A DNA stretch of 64,000 bases from Hufsiella arboris (lineage in GTDB: Bacteria; Bacteroidota; Bacteroidia; Sphingobacteriales; Sphingobacteriaceae), in contig NZ_WVHT01000008.1 in NCBI RefSeq assembly GCF_009834875.1, positions 118,616 to 182,615 on the forward strand, written 5' to 3'. Shown here piece after piece: positions 27,372-36,670 of the stretch. Position 1 is the stretch's first letter. Every line of letters begins with the position of its first letter. The position numbers and the translations under genes are program-made. The notes under the pieces are model-generated. The model searched no databases. It saw only the letters and a list, made by a program, of their open reading frames with translations, and was not told where the DNA came from.

Positions 27372-27440
27372 GGTTGCGAAAATAAAAATAAAGGTGTTAA
27401 TGTGCCGGAATAAACAGCACCTTTCCGAAATTGTTACGCC

Positions 27441-27983
27441 TTATTGAACAGAAATCCGCTTGACAATTGTTTCGTTTCCAACCATCAGACGGATAAAATA
27501 GAAACCGCTATTGAGCTTGGACGATATATTGAAGGTGTTCAATTGCTCACCAGACGACGTCCTCTCTGATAATAAAGTAGCGACCTCATTGCCTAACACA
27601 TCCATGATTTTAATAGTCACGTTTGATTCTTTTGTAACGTGGTATGACAGGTTGATCTGATCTGTAACAGGATTCGGAAAAACTTTTACGTTACTTAAAA
27701 TTTTGTCATTATCCTGCTGAGGATTTTTTGGCGTAGCACCCGGTAATGTAGATGTTTTAGTATTAAAGGGATTGAAGGGCGTAAAATCAACCCCAACGGT
27801 TGTTTTTAAATAAGATGGCTTATTTGGCCGGGTGTCGTATATTTTTCCGTTGTATTTTCCCGCCTGTTTCACTTTGGATGTGTCCCTGGCCTGAAAACTT
27901 GTTATAGCCGAAGCTTGTGTGACAGCCAGATGGCACACAAACAATGAGTAAACGAAAACTTTTAAGTAAAATTTTTTCATCAA
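27441..27983 (-). CDS. Secreted protein with type IX sorting C-terminal domain
   Basis: The 180-residue protein has a signal peptide (residues 1-26) and a Por-secretion-system C-terminal sorting domain at about 98-180 (VKVFPNPVTDQINLSY, IKIMDVLGNEVATLL, LNSGFYFIRLMVG, VKRISVQ). The part between, about 70 residues, is Pro/Lys-rich and carries no domain I recognise. Cargo is thus almost only a sorting tail, so the protein may be a small surface factor or a reduced member. Confidence 0.85.
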   Translation of the reverse strand: MMKKFYLKVFVYSLFVCHLAVTQASAITSFQARDTSKVKQAGKYNGKIYDTRPNKPSYLKTTVGVDFTPFNPFNTKTSTLPGATPKNPQQDNDKILSNVKVFPNPVTDQINLSYHVTKESNVTIKIMDVLGNEVATLLSERTSSGEQLNTFNISSKLNSGFYFIRLMVGNETIVKRISVQ

Positions 27984-28142
27984 GCTTATAACACTGCAAA
28001 GTTAAAAATAATTATCTGTTGCTCTTTTACGATATAAACTTTTAAAGGTTTTTAACATATTTTAACAATGACCGTGCCGGAAGTTTTTTCGCCACAATTA
28101 AAACACCCTTGAAACAAATTAGTTAATTGAATGGCAAACATG

Positions 28143-28150
28143 TACTTTTG
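28143..28150 (+). promoter_or_regulatory. Candidate -7 promoter element for kup
   Basis: TACTTTTG fits TAnnTTTG and lies 28 bases before the GTG start of kup. Confidence 0.4.
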
Positions 28151-28178
28151 TGCCCGTATTTAACGAACCCTATATATC

Positions 28179-30128
28179 GTGACAAGTCATAAGGATCTGC
28201 ACAAGCTTTCTGCCGCAGGCTTACTCATTAGTTTGGGTATTATTTATGGAGATATTGGTACTTCTCCGCTCTATGTTTTCAAAAGTATTATTGGCCCCCA
28301 AATAATCAGCCCTGATTTGATTCTCGGCGGATTATCCTGTATTGTATGGACGCTGACGCTTCAGACAACCATAAAATATGTGGTAATCACCTTACGGGCT
28401 GATAATAAAGGGGAGGGAGGCATTTTCTCGCTTTTTTCTCTCGTCAGGCGGAAAGCCAAATGGTTAATCATTCCGGCGATGGTTGGAGGCTGCGCGCTTC
28501 TGGCTGATGGGATTATCACACCGCCTATTTCTGTTTCATCGGCCATTGAAGGTTTAGCGAGTGTTTACCCGAATATACACCCCGTGCCAATAGTTATCCT
28601 GATTTTAACTATTCTTTTCATCGCGCAGCAATTTGGCACCTCGCTGGTTGGAAAAGCATTTGGCCCTATCATGCTCATTTGGTTTTCTATGATGGCCGTA
28701 CTGGGCATAGGTTACATAATTCAGTTCCCTGTTATTTTAAAAGCACTTAATCCGTACTACGCTTATCATATTTTAAGCACTAGTCCGAACGCTTTTTTTA
28801 TAATAGGAGGCGTGTTTTTATGTACAACAGGAGCTGAAGCATTGTATTCAGATCTTGGCCATTGCGGTCGTTCAAATATCCGGATTAGCTGGATTTTCGT
28901 TAAAACGAGCTTAATACTCAACTATTTCGGGCAGGGAGTATGGCTTTGGCAACACCAGGGATCGACTCTTGGCGACAATGAAAACCCTTTCTACAAGATC
29001 ATGCCGGATTGGTTTCTTATCCCGGGAATTTGTATAGCGACAAGTGCGGCAATTATCGCCAGCCAGGCGCTGATAACGGGATCGTTCACGTTGATATCGG
29101 AGGCCGTCCGCCTAAATTTATGGCCAAAGGTTAAAATTAATTACCCAAGTAATCAAAAGGGACAACTCTATGTACCATCTATGAACTGGCTGTTATGGGC
29201 CGGATGTGTCGTAGTTGTGTTGGTTTTCCATGAATCTGCAAACATGGAGGCCGCCTATGGATTATCAATTACGGTTGCGATGCTGATGACGACTATTCTG
29301 ATGTCGATCTATTTAAAACGCAAAAAATTCCCGACGTATTTGGTTGGCTTGTTTGTAATCGTTTACGGTATTCTTGAGCTGACGTTCTTCGCGGGAAATA
29401 TGACTAAAATCCTTCATGGCGGTTGGTTTACCATTATGCTGGGATCTATTTTGTTTTCGGTAATGTGGGCATGGTCATCAGCGAGGAAGATTAAGAACCG
29501 GTATGTGCGGTTTGTTGAAATTGAAGATTATTACTCGATCATCAGCGAGCTTAGCGAGGACAATTCTATACCAAAATATGCGTCCCAGCTTGTTTATTTA
29601 ACCAGCGCTAATTTTAAGTCGGAGATTGAATCGAAGATTATGTATTCAATCCTTCAAAAGAATCCAAAGCGTGCGGATGTTTACTGGCTGGTACACGTAG
29701 ACGTAATGGACGAACCTTATACAAAAGAATACATTGTAGATGAGCTGGTTCCTGATAAGCTGATCCGTGTTGATTTCAAGCTCGGATTCAGGGTTGAGCA
29801 GCGTATCAATATTTTATTCCGGGCTGTTGTGGAAGAGCTGGTCAGAAATGGCGAGGTTAATATAACAAGTCGTTATGAATCCCTGAAAAAACACAAGATC
29901 GTCGGTGATTTCCAGTTTGTATTGTTAGAAAAAGTGCTTTCAAAGGCTAATAATCTAAGCTTCATTGAGCGCTTTACGATGGATTATTACTTCATTCTAA
30001 AACGATTCTCTTTATCCGAAGAGCGTGGTTTTGGCCTTGATCTTAGCTTTGTAACGGTTGAACAGGTTCCGCTGGTTGTGACCACCACAGAAAACGTAGA
30101 ATTGAAGCGAATTAAGATAACGGACTAA
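28179..30128 (+). CDS. kup: KUP-family potassium uptake transporter
   Basis: A 649-residue K+/H+ symporter. It begins at GTG (MTSHKDLHKLS); the family N-terminal motif IIYGDIGTSPLYVFKSI lies at about 21-37. Twelve transmembrane helices occupy about residues 15-440, with the DNKGEGGIFSLFSL loop and GSTLGDNENPFYKIMP, followed by a cytoplasmic C-terminal domain of about 200 residues (ENSIPKYASQLVYLTSA onward). Monocistronic and bounded downstream by a strong bidirectional terminator. Members serve housekeeping K+ uptake at low pH or low Na+. Confidence 0.95.
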   Translation: MTSHKDLHKLSAAGLLISLGIIYGDIGTSPLYVFKSIIGPQIISPDLILGGLSCIVWTLTLQTTIKYVVITLRADNKGEGGIFSLFSLVRRKAKWLIIPAMVGGCALLADGIITPPISVSSAIEGLASVYPNIHPVPIVILILTILFIAQQFGTSLVGKAFGPIMLIWFSMMAVLGIGYIIQFPVILKALNPYYAYHILSTSPNAFFIIGGVFLCTTGAEALYSDLGHCGRSNIRISWIFVKTSLILNYFGQGVWLWQHQGSTLGDNENPFYKIMPDWFLIPGICIATSAAIIASQALITGSFTLISEAVRLNLWPKVKINYPSNQKGQLYVPSMNWLLWAGCVVVVLVFHESANMEAAYGLSITVAMLMTTILMSIYLKRKKFPTYLVGLFVIVYGILELTFFAGNMTKILHGGWFTIMLGSILFSVMWAWSSARKIKNRYVRFVEIEDYYSIISELSEDNSIPKYASQLVYLTSANFKSEIESKIMYSILQKNPKRADVYWLVHVDVMDEPYTKEYIVDELVPDKLIRVDFKLGFRVEQRINILFRAVVEELVRNGEVNITSRYESLKKHKIVGDFQFVLLEKVLSKANNLSFIERFTMDYYFILKRFSLSEERGFGLDLSFVTVEQVPLVVTTTENVELKRIKITD

Positions 30129-30169
30129 AAGAACTAATAAGCAGGTAGCTGTTATTGCTAATATCGCTA

Positions 30170-30213
30170 AAAAAAACAACCCGGCGTTTCTAGAAAACGT
30201 CGGGTTGTTTTTT
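30170..30213. terminator. Bidirectional intrinsic terminator
   Basis: AACAACCCGGCGTTT and AAACGTCGGGTTGTT arms (one mismatch, 30175-30209) with A and T runs on either side, between kup and the convergent amino acid permease gene. Confidence 0.88.
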
Positions 30214-30266
30214 GTAAAACGTTGTGTCGTTTTGCTGGAAACAACGCGTTGTTTTTAAATCTATAT

Positions 30267-31997
30267 TTAAGCAATTTCAGTAGCTTGTTTGTTCAGCTTA
30301 CTATTCTTGTAGCTGTAGCTGAAATAGACCACCAATCCGATCCCAAGCCATATCAGGAAACGAAGCCAGTTAGTATAACCTAGTTCGGTCATCAGGTAAA
30401 AGCAGCTTAATAATCCCAGTACAGGTATCAGCGAAAGCTTATTTTTGAAGCTCGCTACTGCTATAGCTGCCGAAAGAATAATAAACAGAAAATAAGGCAA
30501 CCTGTCTTTGTATCCATGCCAGCCACCGGAGAAATCTGCAAGTTGGGCAAAACCATTTCTGAAGATGATTATTCCGATTACAAACAGCGCCGGTACGATA
30601 TATTGCGAATTAATATAGGGAATACGGAATTTACCTTTTGTCGCAGTTTCGTCTTTAGGAAGAAGCAAAACGCCGCCGCAAACTAATACAAAGGCAAACA
30701 AAGTTCCGATACTCGTTAAGTCTGTAACCTCTGTAAGATTCATAAATAAAGCAGGTACAGCAACTACTATCCCGGTTACAATTGTCGAAAAAGACGGTGT
30801 TTTAAACTTAGGATGTATTTTAGAAAAAGCCTTTGGAAGTAAACCATCCCGGCTCATGCTCATCCAGATACGCGGCTGCCCCATTTGAAAAATTAACAGC
30901 ACGCTCGCCGTTGCGATAACTGCACTTACAGAAATTACGTAACTGATATTTTTCAACCCAACTTTTTGAAACACGAAAGCTAATGGATCGCCAACCTGCA
31001 GGTCTTTATAGTTCACCATTCCGGTCAATACCAACGCGATCAGGATATATAAAATCGTACAGATAATTAACGAATAGATCATTCCCTTTGGCAGGTCCCG
31101 TTGCGGATTTTCACATTCTTCGGCAGTGGTTGAAATCGCGTCAAAACCGATATATGCGAAGAAAACTCCGGATACTCCTTTCATAACCCCACTAAATCCA
31201 TTCGGAAGAAAAGGACTCCAGTTAGCGGGAGTAATGTAAAAGGCGCCTAAAACGATAACAGCGAGCACAACGCCAATTTTCAAAAGAACCATCGCATTGG
31301 TTACGCGTTTGGTTTCGCGGATCCCGATATAAACCAACCATGTAATTAAGGCGACGATCAATAAAGCAGGAATATCGGCAATAAAACGAAAGCCACCGAT
31401 ATTTGGCGCGCTGCTCCATGCGGCAGATTCCAGCTTAAGCTTGTTTGTGATTTCCGAAAGCTGGCCGGATGTGGTTAGTTCCTGTAATTTTTCGTGGCCG
31501 CGGTAAGCTGAAAGGTAATCCATCGTCAGGTACGGCGCGACATGAATGTTAAATCCTTCAAGCAGATTGGTAAAATACTCGCTCCAAGAAATTGCTACCG
31601 CGATGTTGCCGATAGCATATTCCATAAGTAAATCCCAGCCGATGATCCAAGCTATAAGTTCGCCGAATGAGGCATATGCATACGTGTAAGCGCTTCCCGA
31701 AACAGGAACCCTTGAAGCAAACTCAGCATAACACATGGCCGAAAACCCACACGTTATAGCGGTAAGTACAAAAAGAATGGCAACTCCGGGACCGCCGTTG
31801 AAAGAAGCTTCGCCGATGGTTGAAAATATTCCTGCACCTACAACTGCCGCGATACCCATGAGGGTCAGGTCCCTTGTCCGAAGTACCTTGCGTAAATGAG
31901 GCTCTTCTGCATGTGGGTTTTCGCCGTCGCTGAAACCGTTTTGTGCATCAGAAAGTATTGTCGCTATTGATTTCTTCCGAAAAAAGTTTTTCGCCAT
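30267..31997 (-). CDS. APC-superfamily amino acid permease (CAT-like)
   Basis: A 576-residue transporter with about 14 transmembrane helices. The N-terminal LRTRDLTLMGIAAVVGAGIFSTIGEAS and CYAEFASRVPVSGSAYTYAYASFGELIAWIIGWDLLMEY segments (seen in blocks) match the cationic amino acid transporter family, as do GVFFAYIGFDAISTTAEE and MGQPRIWMSMSRDGLLP. The large loop near 155-195 is longer than in many members. Likely substrate: a basic or broad-range amino acid; not resolvable further. Convergent with kup; upstream of it lies a separate membrane protein gene. Confidence 0.92.
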   Translation of the reverse strand: MAKNFFRKKSIATILSDAQNGFSDGENPHAEEPHLRKVLRTRDLTLMGIAAVVGAGIFSTIGEASFNGGPGVAILFVLTAITCGFSAMCYAEFASRVPVSGSAYTYAYASFGELIAWIIGWDLLMEYAIGNIAVAISWSEYFTNLLEGFNIHVAPYLTMDYLSAYRGHEKLQELTTSGQLSEITNKLKLESAAWSSAPNIGGFRFIADIPALLIVALITWLVYIGIRETKRVTNAMVLLKIGVVLAVIVLGAFYITPANWSPFLPNGFSGVMKGVSGVFFAYIGFDAISTTAEECENPQRDLPKGMIYSLIICTILYILIALVLTGMVNYKDLQVGDPLAFVFQKVGLKNISYVISVSAVIATASVLLIFQMGQPRIWMSMSRDGLLPKAFSKIHPKFKTPSFSTIVTGIVVAVPALFMNLTEVTDLTSIGTLFAFVLVCGGVLLLPKDETATKGKFRIPYINSQYIVPALFVIGIIIFRNGFAQLADFSGGWHGYKDRLPYFLFIILSAAIAVASFKNKLSLIPVLGLLSCFYLMTELGYTNWLRFLIWLGIGLVVYFSYSYKNSKLNKQATEIA

Positions 31998-32094
31998 GCC
32001 TGATTGTGATAAACCGGATTATGTCTATCCTTCAAACATACAGAATTTTTGTATTTCTTGCTGCTTATAAGTTTAAAGCCACTATTTTCAATTG

Positions 32095-32757
32095 TTAAGC
32101 TGTCTTTTTCTTTCTTCGGCTTATCAAAATTGAAACAATGATCAATATTATAACTACAACTGCTCCAATTACTATATAAATTGTTTTTGGTTTGGTATCT
32201 TTGGCCGTAGCTTTTTCTGTTGTAAACTGACTTTGAACGGTTGGATTAGAACTTGCTTTGATCGATTTGAAAAAGTCTGCCTGTTCAGCAACTGCCAGAT
32301 CTTTATGAATATCTTCATACAAATACTCGAACGTGTACGTCGCGCAGTTTTCGTGGATAATTCTGAAATCCCGAAGCTGTTTTCCTGATCCGCTGTCAAC
32401 TTCCATTGTGAAATCCTTTACTTTCAGGTTGCCGATCATTGAATCCTTCTCGTCGCGGATAACTGCGCCGGGAGCCGAACCGCTCACTCGTTTCAGATAA
32501 TTGTCGTAATATTTTTTGAGGTGACGTTCTTTTTCGATGTCAGGAGTTTTAGTCGGATTATCCGGAACTTTGATAACCATAATATTTCCGTAAGTAGTTA
32601 CGGCTGTATATATTTCCTGGCCTAAAGTGTCTTTTTTACTGCGTACAACCGGTAATGAAACCGACATTACACTATCTAATTTTACTTCTTCCCACTTTTG
32701 TGCGAATGCGGTATGTGCTGCCACGAAGGCGCAGACGGTGAAAATTAATTTCTTCAT
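32095..32757 (-). CDS. Exported protein with C-terminal membrane anchor
   Basis: No family is recognised. The 220-residue protein has a signal peptide (ending HTAFAQ, residue 19), a soluble body of about 150 residues (LPVVRSKKDTLGQEIYTAV, YTFEYLYEDIHKDLAVAEQADFF), and one C-terminal transmembrane helix (about 192-212) followed by RRKKK. This predicts a periplasmic domain held in the inner membrane by its tail. Monocistronic. Confidence 0.72.
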   Translation of the reverse strand: MKKLIFTVCAFVAAHTAFAQKWEEVKLDSVMSVSLPVVRSKKDTLGQEIYTAVTTYGNIMVIKVPDNPTKTPDIEKERHLKKYYDNYLKRVSGSAPGAVIRDEKDSMIGNLKVKDFTMEVDSGSGKQLRDFRIIHENCATYTFEYLYEDIHKDLAVAEQADFFKSIKASSNPTVQSQFTTEKATAKDTKPKTIYIVIGAVVVIILIIVSILISRRKKKTA

Positions 32758-32902
32758 ATTGATAGTTTAGGCTTTAAACCTGAAAATCCGATGAATGTTT
32801 TAACACCTGCCTTCACAGCGTTAAAACAGCAGCAATTTGAATGTTCGTTGCATAGGTTGTCAAGAAAGTACAACAAATCAAGCAGATTATTTTCTGGCAG
32901 CT

Positions 32903-33730
32903 CTAACCCAGCTTAACTGATGTCATAGTCAGCGAACCGCCTACCGCTTTATCATTGAAAAATGAAATTTCGTCCGAATCTTTTTGTAAGCCGAGCGAAT
33001 ATAGCAGAGGAAGATAATGCTCCGGTGTAGGTATAGCGAGATTGCCGGCATGCCCGAGTTTTTCATAATCTATTAAAGGAGCATGAGTTTTCGAGGAAAT
33101 TAGCTTTTTGAATTGTTCATTTAAATCGAGCGCCCAGTCATAACCGCCGCCGTTTATCATTGGCCAGGATATCATGCGGAGATTGTGAACCATGTTGCCG
33201 CTACCTAAAATTAAGACGCCTTTTTTTCGCAGGACTGAAAGCTGCCCGGCAAGATCATAGTGATACCGGGGGCCTTTCGAATAATCAATGCTCAACTGCA
33301 AAACCGGTATGTCAGCCTCAGGAAACATATGTTTTACAACGGTCCATGCACCGTGGTCCAGGCCCCAATCGTGATCAAGGCCCACCTGCACAGGCGATAA
33401 GAGTTTAGCCGTTTCGGCAGCTAAAACCGGATCACCGGGTGCAGGATAAACCGTATTTTCCAGTTCCTTGGGGAAACCATAAAAATCATGAATAGTCGGA
33501 GGATTGTCCATCGCCGTAATAAAGGTGCCGTTAGTAAACCAATGGGCCGAAACCACCAGAACGGCTTTTGGCCGAGGTATTTCTATAGCCAGTTCTTTCC
33601 AGCGATTGCTAAACTCATTATTTTCAATGCCGTTCATGGGTGAGCCATGGCCGATAAACAGAACCGGCATCAGTTTGCTTTGGTCCTTGAAAGAAGCAGC
33701 GAACCTATTTAAGTCGGCCAGGTTATTCAT
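32903..33730 (-). CDS. ygiD: 4,5-DOPA dioxygenase extradiol family protein (YgiD-like)
   Basis: A 275-residue LigB-superfamily protein. Metal-binding histidines are in FIGHGSPMN (His 28), VVSAHWFTNG and the C-terminal VHNLRM/GHAGNLAIPTPEHYLPLL region; HDFYGFPKELENTVYPAPGDP and GLDHGAWTV are family landmarks. Plant DODA cleaves L-DOPA at 4,5; the bacterial YgiD homologue does so in vitro, but its natural substrate is unsettled. It is the third gene of the Rrf2-SDR-ygiD run, 25 bases after the SDR-type gene. Confidence 0.92.
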   Translation of the reverse strand: MNNLADLNRFAASFKDQSKLMPVLFIGHGSPMNGIENNEFSNRWKELAIEIPRPKAVLVVSAHWFTNGTFITAMDNPPTIHDFYGFPKELENTVYPAPGDPVLAAETAKLLSPVQVGLDHDWGLDHGAWTVVKHMFPEADIPVLQLSIDYSKGPRYHYDLAGQLSVLRKKGVLILGSGNMVHNLRMISWPMINGGGYDWALDLNEQFKKLISSKTHAPLIDYEKLGHAGNLAIPTPEHYLPLLYSLGLQKDSDEISFFNDKAVGGSLTMTSVKLG

Positions 33731-33755
33731 AATATTTTGATCGTATCAGTTTACT

Positions 33756-34409
33756 CTAGTAGGCTGCGGTAAAACGCTGTTTAATATGTTTCGGGTTTTC
33801 CGCCTCATCCAAAATTGCAACGGCAAGATCTTCAACCGACAGAATACTCCTGTTATTTTCGTTAAAAACAGGATTATCCAAGCCGGTGCGATACTTTCCT
33901 GTCTTACCAATAGAAATGCCCTGGTGCATTTCAATTGCCGGACTAAAAAACGTCCAGTCCAGATCTTGTTCTTCTTTAATATCAGCCAGATAATCTCTGA
34001 CAGCGCTGGCAGCAACTTTATATTCTTTCGGAAATTCGGGCGTATCGACCAATTGAACACCGGGCGCTATTTCCAGGCTGCCTGCTCCGCCAATGGTAAT
34101 AAATCTTTTCACACCGGCTTCCTTAACTTCCGCCTGGATGGCTTTTGAGCCTTCGATGATTTCCTGTGCGATATTCTCACTATGCCATCCCGGGTTGTAA
34201 GCGCTTATTACGATATCAGAACCTTTAACTAAACCGGCGATTTCTGATTTCTTAAAAACATCACCTTTTTCTGCTTTCAAATTGGTGTTTTGTACAGTTA
34301 TTTTTTCAGGATTGCGAACAATAGCCGTAACCTCATGTCCACGCTCTAATGCCTCATTTAAAATTGCTGAGCCAACAAAACCTGAGGCTCCGATCAATGC
34401 TATTTTCAT
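33756..34409 (-). CDS. NAD(P)H-binding SDR-type protein (YwnB/NmrA-like)
   Basis: I place the start at 34409 (MKIALIGASGFVGSAILNEAL); the longer open frame upstream is not family-like. The 217-residue atypical SDR has the GASGFVGS dinucleotide-binding loop at 7-14 and RFITIGGAGSLEIAPGVQL, SAVRDYLADIKEEQDLDWTFFSPA in place of the classical YxxxK. It resembles YwnB-type NAD(P)-binding reductases. The neighbouring Rrf2 regulator recalls the ywnA-ywnB arrangement of Bacillus, suggesting co-regulation under redox or xenobiotic stress (inference). Confidence 0.88.
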   Translation of the reverse strand: MKIALIGASGFVGSAILNEALERGHEVTAIVRNPEKITVQNTNLKAEKGDVFKKSEIAGLVKGSDIVISAYNPGWHSENIAQEIIEGSKAIQAEVKEAGVKRFITIGGAGSLEIAPGVQLVDTPEFPKEYKVAASAVRDYLADIKEEQDLDWTFFSPAIEMHQGISIGKTGKYRTGLDNPVFNENNRSILSVEDLAVAILDEAENPKHIKQRFTAAY

Positions 34410-34446
34410 CGTTTTATTATTATGTAAGTTATTTTGTGACAGTATT

Positions 34447-34854
34447 CTAAATAAATTTACCACAAAAATCTTCCAGCGATTGTGCCTGCAAATCTGAGAG
34501 GAATGCCGCCTCAGCGCGCTGGCTGATTTTATTAATATGGTGGTTAAACTGATTCCCAACCGGGCACTTTGGATTCGTATTATTAAATCTTCCGAGTATA
34601 TTAGAGGGCGAAACACCGCGAAAAATGTCCGATAGCGTTATGTCCGAAGGTGCCTTTCCGAGCGAATAGCCGCCGTTTTTGCCTTGCTTGCTTTTTATCA
34701 GGCCAAGTTTGGTTAAAGCGCCGATTTCCTTCCTAACTAACACCGGATTGATGTTGATGCTGCCTGCTATATAATCCGACGACAACGGCCGATCATTCTC
34801 AAGGCAAAGCAGCGTGAGTATATGTAACGACGTTGAAAATCTGTTGTTGTTCAT
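34447..34854 (-). CDS. Rrf2-family transcriptional regulator (YwnA-like)
   Basis: A 135-residue winged-helix repressor: MNNNRFSTSLHILTLLCLE, then the recognition motif SDYIAGSININPVLVRKEIGALTKLGLIKSKQGKNGGYSLGKAP (blocks). The three closely spaced Cys that bind [2Fe-2S] in IscR are absent; only scattered Cys (NPKCPVG, EDFCGKF) remain, as in YwnA/non-cluster members. A 10-bp-arm palindrome just upstream fits autoregulation. It heads the operon with the SDR protein and ygiD; gap to the SDR gene is 37 bases. Confidence 0.92.
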   Translation of the reverse strand: MNNNRFSTSLHILTLLCLENDRPLSSDYIAGSININPVLVRKEIGALTKLGLIKSKQGKNGGYSLGKAPSDITLSDIFRGVSPSNILGRFNNTNPKCPVGNQFNHHINKISQRAEAAFLSDLQAQSLEDFCGKFI

Positions 34855-34887
34855 AATTGTAATAAATTTTATTACAATTCAAAAGTA
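34855..34887 (-). promoter_or_regulatory. Rrf2 promoter with palindromic operator
   Basis: On the minus strand TACTTTTG (34880-34887, TAnnTTTG consensus) is followed directly by the palindrome AATTGTAATA-AAATT-TATTACAATT (34855-34879), which ends at the rrf2 ATG. A bound regulator would sit over the transcription start, a repressing arrangement. Confidence 0.65.
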
Positions 34888-34910
34888 AGACTTTGGATCA
34901 TGTTGGAAAT

Positions 34911-34938
34911 AAAAAAAAGCCTGAAAAAATCAGGCTTT
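34911..34938 (-). terminator. Intrinsic terminator of the oligoendopeptidase gene
   Basis: AAGCCTG (34917-34923) and CAGGCTT (34931-34937) pair; the minus strand then runs into T8. It lies 23 bases past the pepF stop. Confidence 0.82.
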
Positions 34939-34960
34939 ACTTCTTGGTGACATTTGGATA

Positions 34961-36670
34961 TTAGTCCTGCAGCTTTTCCAGTTCATCTTTTATAAACTGG
35001 GCCAGCTCTTCCACATACTCCACGCTGAAATTGAATTCAACGCCGGCGGTTTCATATATCTCTTTGATGGTTTTTGTATAACCCAGTTTCAGAGCGTTCA
35101 AATAATTTTCAATTCCCTGCTGCGGGTTCTCTTTGTAATTTTTCCAAACGGCAATCGCACCAAGCTGCGCAATGCCATATTCGATGTAATAAAAAGGCAC
35201 TTCAAAAATATGCAGCTGCTTTTGCCAAAGATTTAATTCCGCTTCTTCCAGACCGGTCCATTCGGCGAAATTATGGCCGAAACGTTCGAATATTTGTTTC
35301 CAGGCAGCTTCACGCTGTTCATTGGTATGTTCTGGATTAGTATAGATCCAGTGCTGAAACTGATCGACAACGGCGACCCAGGGCAGGGTTTTCAATACGT
35401 CTTTCAGTTGATCGCGTTTTGCACGTTTCAGGTCCTCGGCATTATCGAAATAAACGTTCCATTTATCCATGGAAATTAACTCCATACTCATTGAAGCCAG
35501 TTCTGCAACTTCGCTCGGCAGATGTTTAAAGTCGTTCAATTCAAGGTTGGAAGAAATAAATGTATGAACGGCGTGGCCTCCTTCATGAACCATCGTTGTC
35601 AGATCGCGGAAAGTATTCGCCGAGTTCATGAAAATGAACGGCGCTCCGGTTTCGGCCAAAGGATAATTATAACCTCCCGGCGCTTTTCCTTTGCGGCTTT
35701 CCACGTCGAACAGGTTATTTTCCTTCATGATCTGCAGGCGTTCGCCAATATAAGGATGCAGTTCGTTGAAACATTGAATGGATTTGTCGACCAACTCCTG
35801 GCCGTTGGCAAAAGGCTTAAGGGCAGGCTTGCCCGAAGAGTCCACATCCAGGTCCCAGGGTTTTAACGTTTCCAGTCCAAGTGCCTCCTTGCGTTTGTCG
35901 GCTTGTTCCTGTAAAATTGGTACGATCTCTTTTTCAATCGCTTCATGGAATTGGTAACAATCCTGGGGAGTATAGTCGAAGCGTCCCAGGGCCTGGAACA
36001 TATAATCACGGAAGTTTTCAAAACCGGCGTTTAACGCAACCTGGTGCCGCAGTTTTAACAGGCTGTTGAACAGGTCGTTTAATTTGTTTTTTTCCTGCAT
36101 GCGACGAGCGGTAATGGCTTCCCATGCCTTTTGCCTTTTATTCCGGTCAACGTCTTTAAGAAAAACGGCTGCCTGTTCAAGGGTGTATTCCTGGCCATCG
36201 ATTGTAACGCTCATGGCGCCGCTAATTGCCTGGTACTGCTGTTGTTCAACCTGTATCTGCGTTAGCAAAGGAATATTCTCCTCCCTGAAAAGTTCCAGCG
36301 CTTTCTTAACGCCGCGTTTGTAAATGAAATATTTTGATTCGTCGAGCTGTTCGCTGTATTCGCTGTCGATAAACTTTTTGTTTAAATCATTCGAAACAGG
36401 GGCGATCTTTGGCTCAATCTCAGTAGCGAAATATTGAAAGCTTTTAACGAGTTCCTCGTTGGCCGTATCGCAGGTCATGCGGATGTAGCGCCAGGCAAAA
36501 TCTTCTTCGATCGCTGCTTCTAGCTCACTTCGGTCGCGAAGCCATTTTTCTAATTCTTCAGCCGATTCGATCGGTCTGCTTTGCAGTTCGGCGAACAGGG
36601 GTTCCAAATTATCCCATGTCATTTCGAAACTTTCCGGAATATATGTGCGTGCTTTTTTCTGAATTATCAT
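34961..36670 (-). CDS. pepF: M3-family oligoendopeptidase (PepF-like)
   Basis: A 569-residue cytoplasmic zinc peptidase. The HEGGH motif is at 362-366 (TTMVHEGGHAVHTF) with the third ligand Glu near 390 (SEVAELASMSMEL). The helical N-terminal lobe (residues 1-200) and the FYYIEYGIAQLGAIAVW segment near the C-terminus match M3B oligoendopeptidases, which trim short peptides. No signal peptide. Monocistronic with its own terminator. Confidence 0.93.
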   Translation of the reverse strand: MIIQKKARTYIPESFEMTWDNLEPLFAELQSRPIESAEELEKWLRDRSELEAAIEEDFAWRYIRMTCDTANEELVKSFQYFATEIEPKIAPVSNDLNKKFIDSEYSEQLDESKYFIYKRGVKKALELFREENIPLLTQIQVEQQQYQAISGAMSVTIDGQEYTLEQAAVFLKDVDRNKRQKAWEAITARRMQEKNKLNDLFNSLLKLRHQVALNAGFENFRDYMFQALGRFDYTPQDCYQFHEAIEKEIVPILQEQADKRKEALGLETLKPWDLDVDSSGKPALKPFANGQELVDKSIQCFNELHPYIGERLQIMKENNLFDVESRKGKAPGGYNYPLAETGAPFIFMNSANTFRDLTTMVHEGGHAVHTFISSNLELNDFKHLPSEVAELASMSMELISMDKWNVYFDNAEDLKRAKRDQLKDVLKTLPWVAVVDQFQHWIYTNPEHTNEQREAAWKQIFERFGHNFAEWTGLEEAELNLWQKQLHIFEVPFYYIEYGIAQLGAIAVWKNYKENPQQGIENYLNALKLGYTKTIKEIYETAGVEFNFSVEYVEELAQFIKDELEKLQD

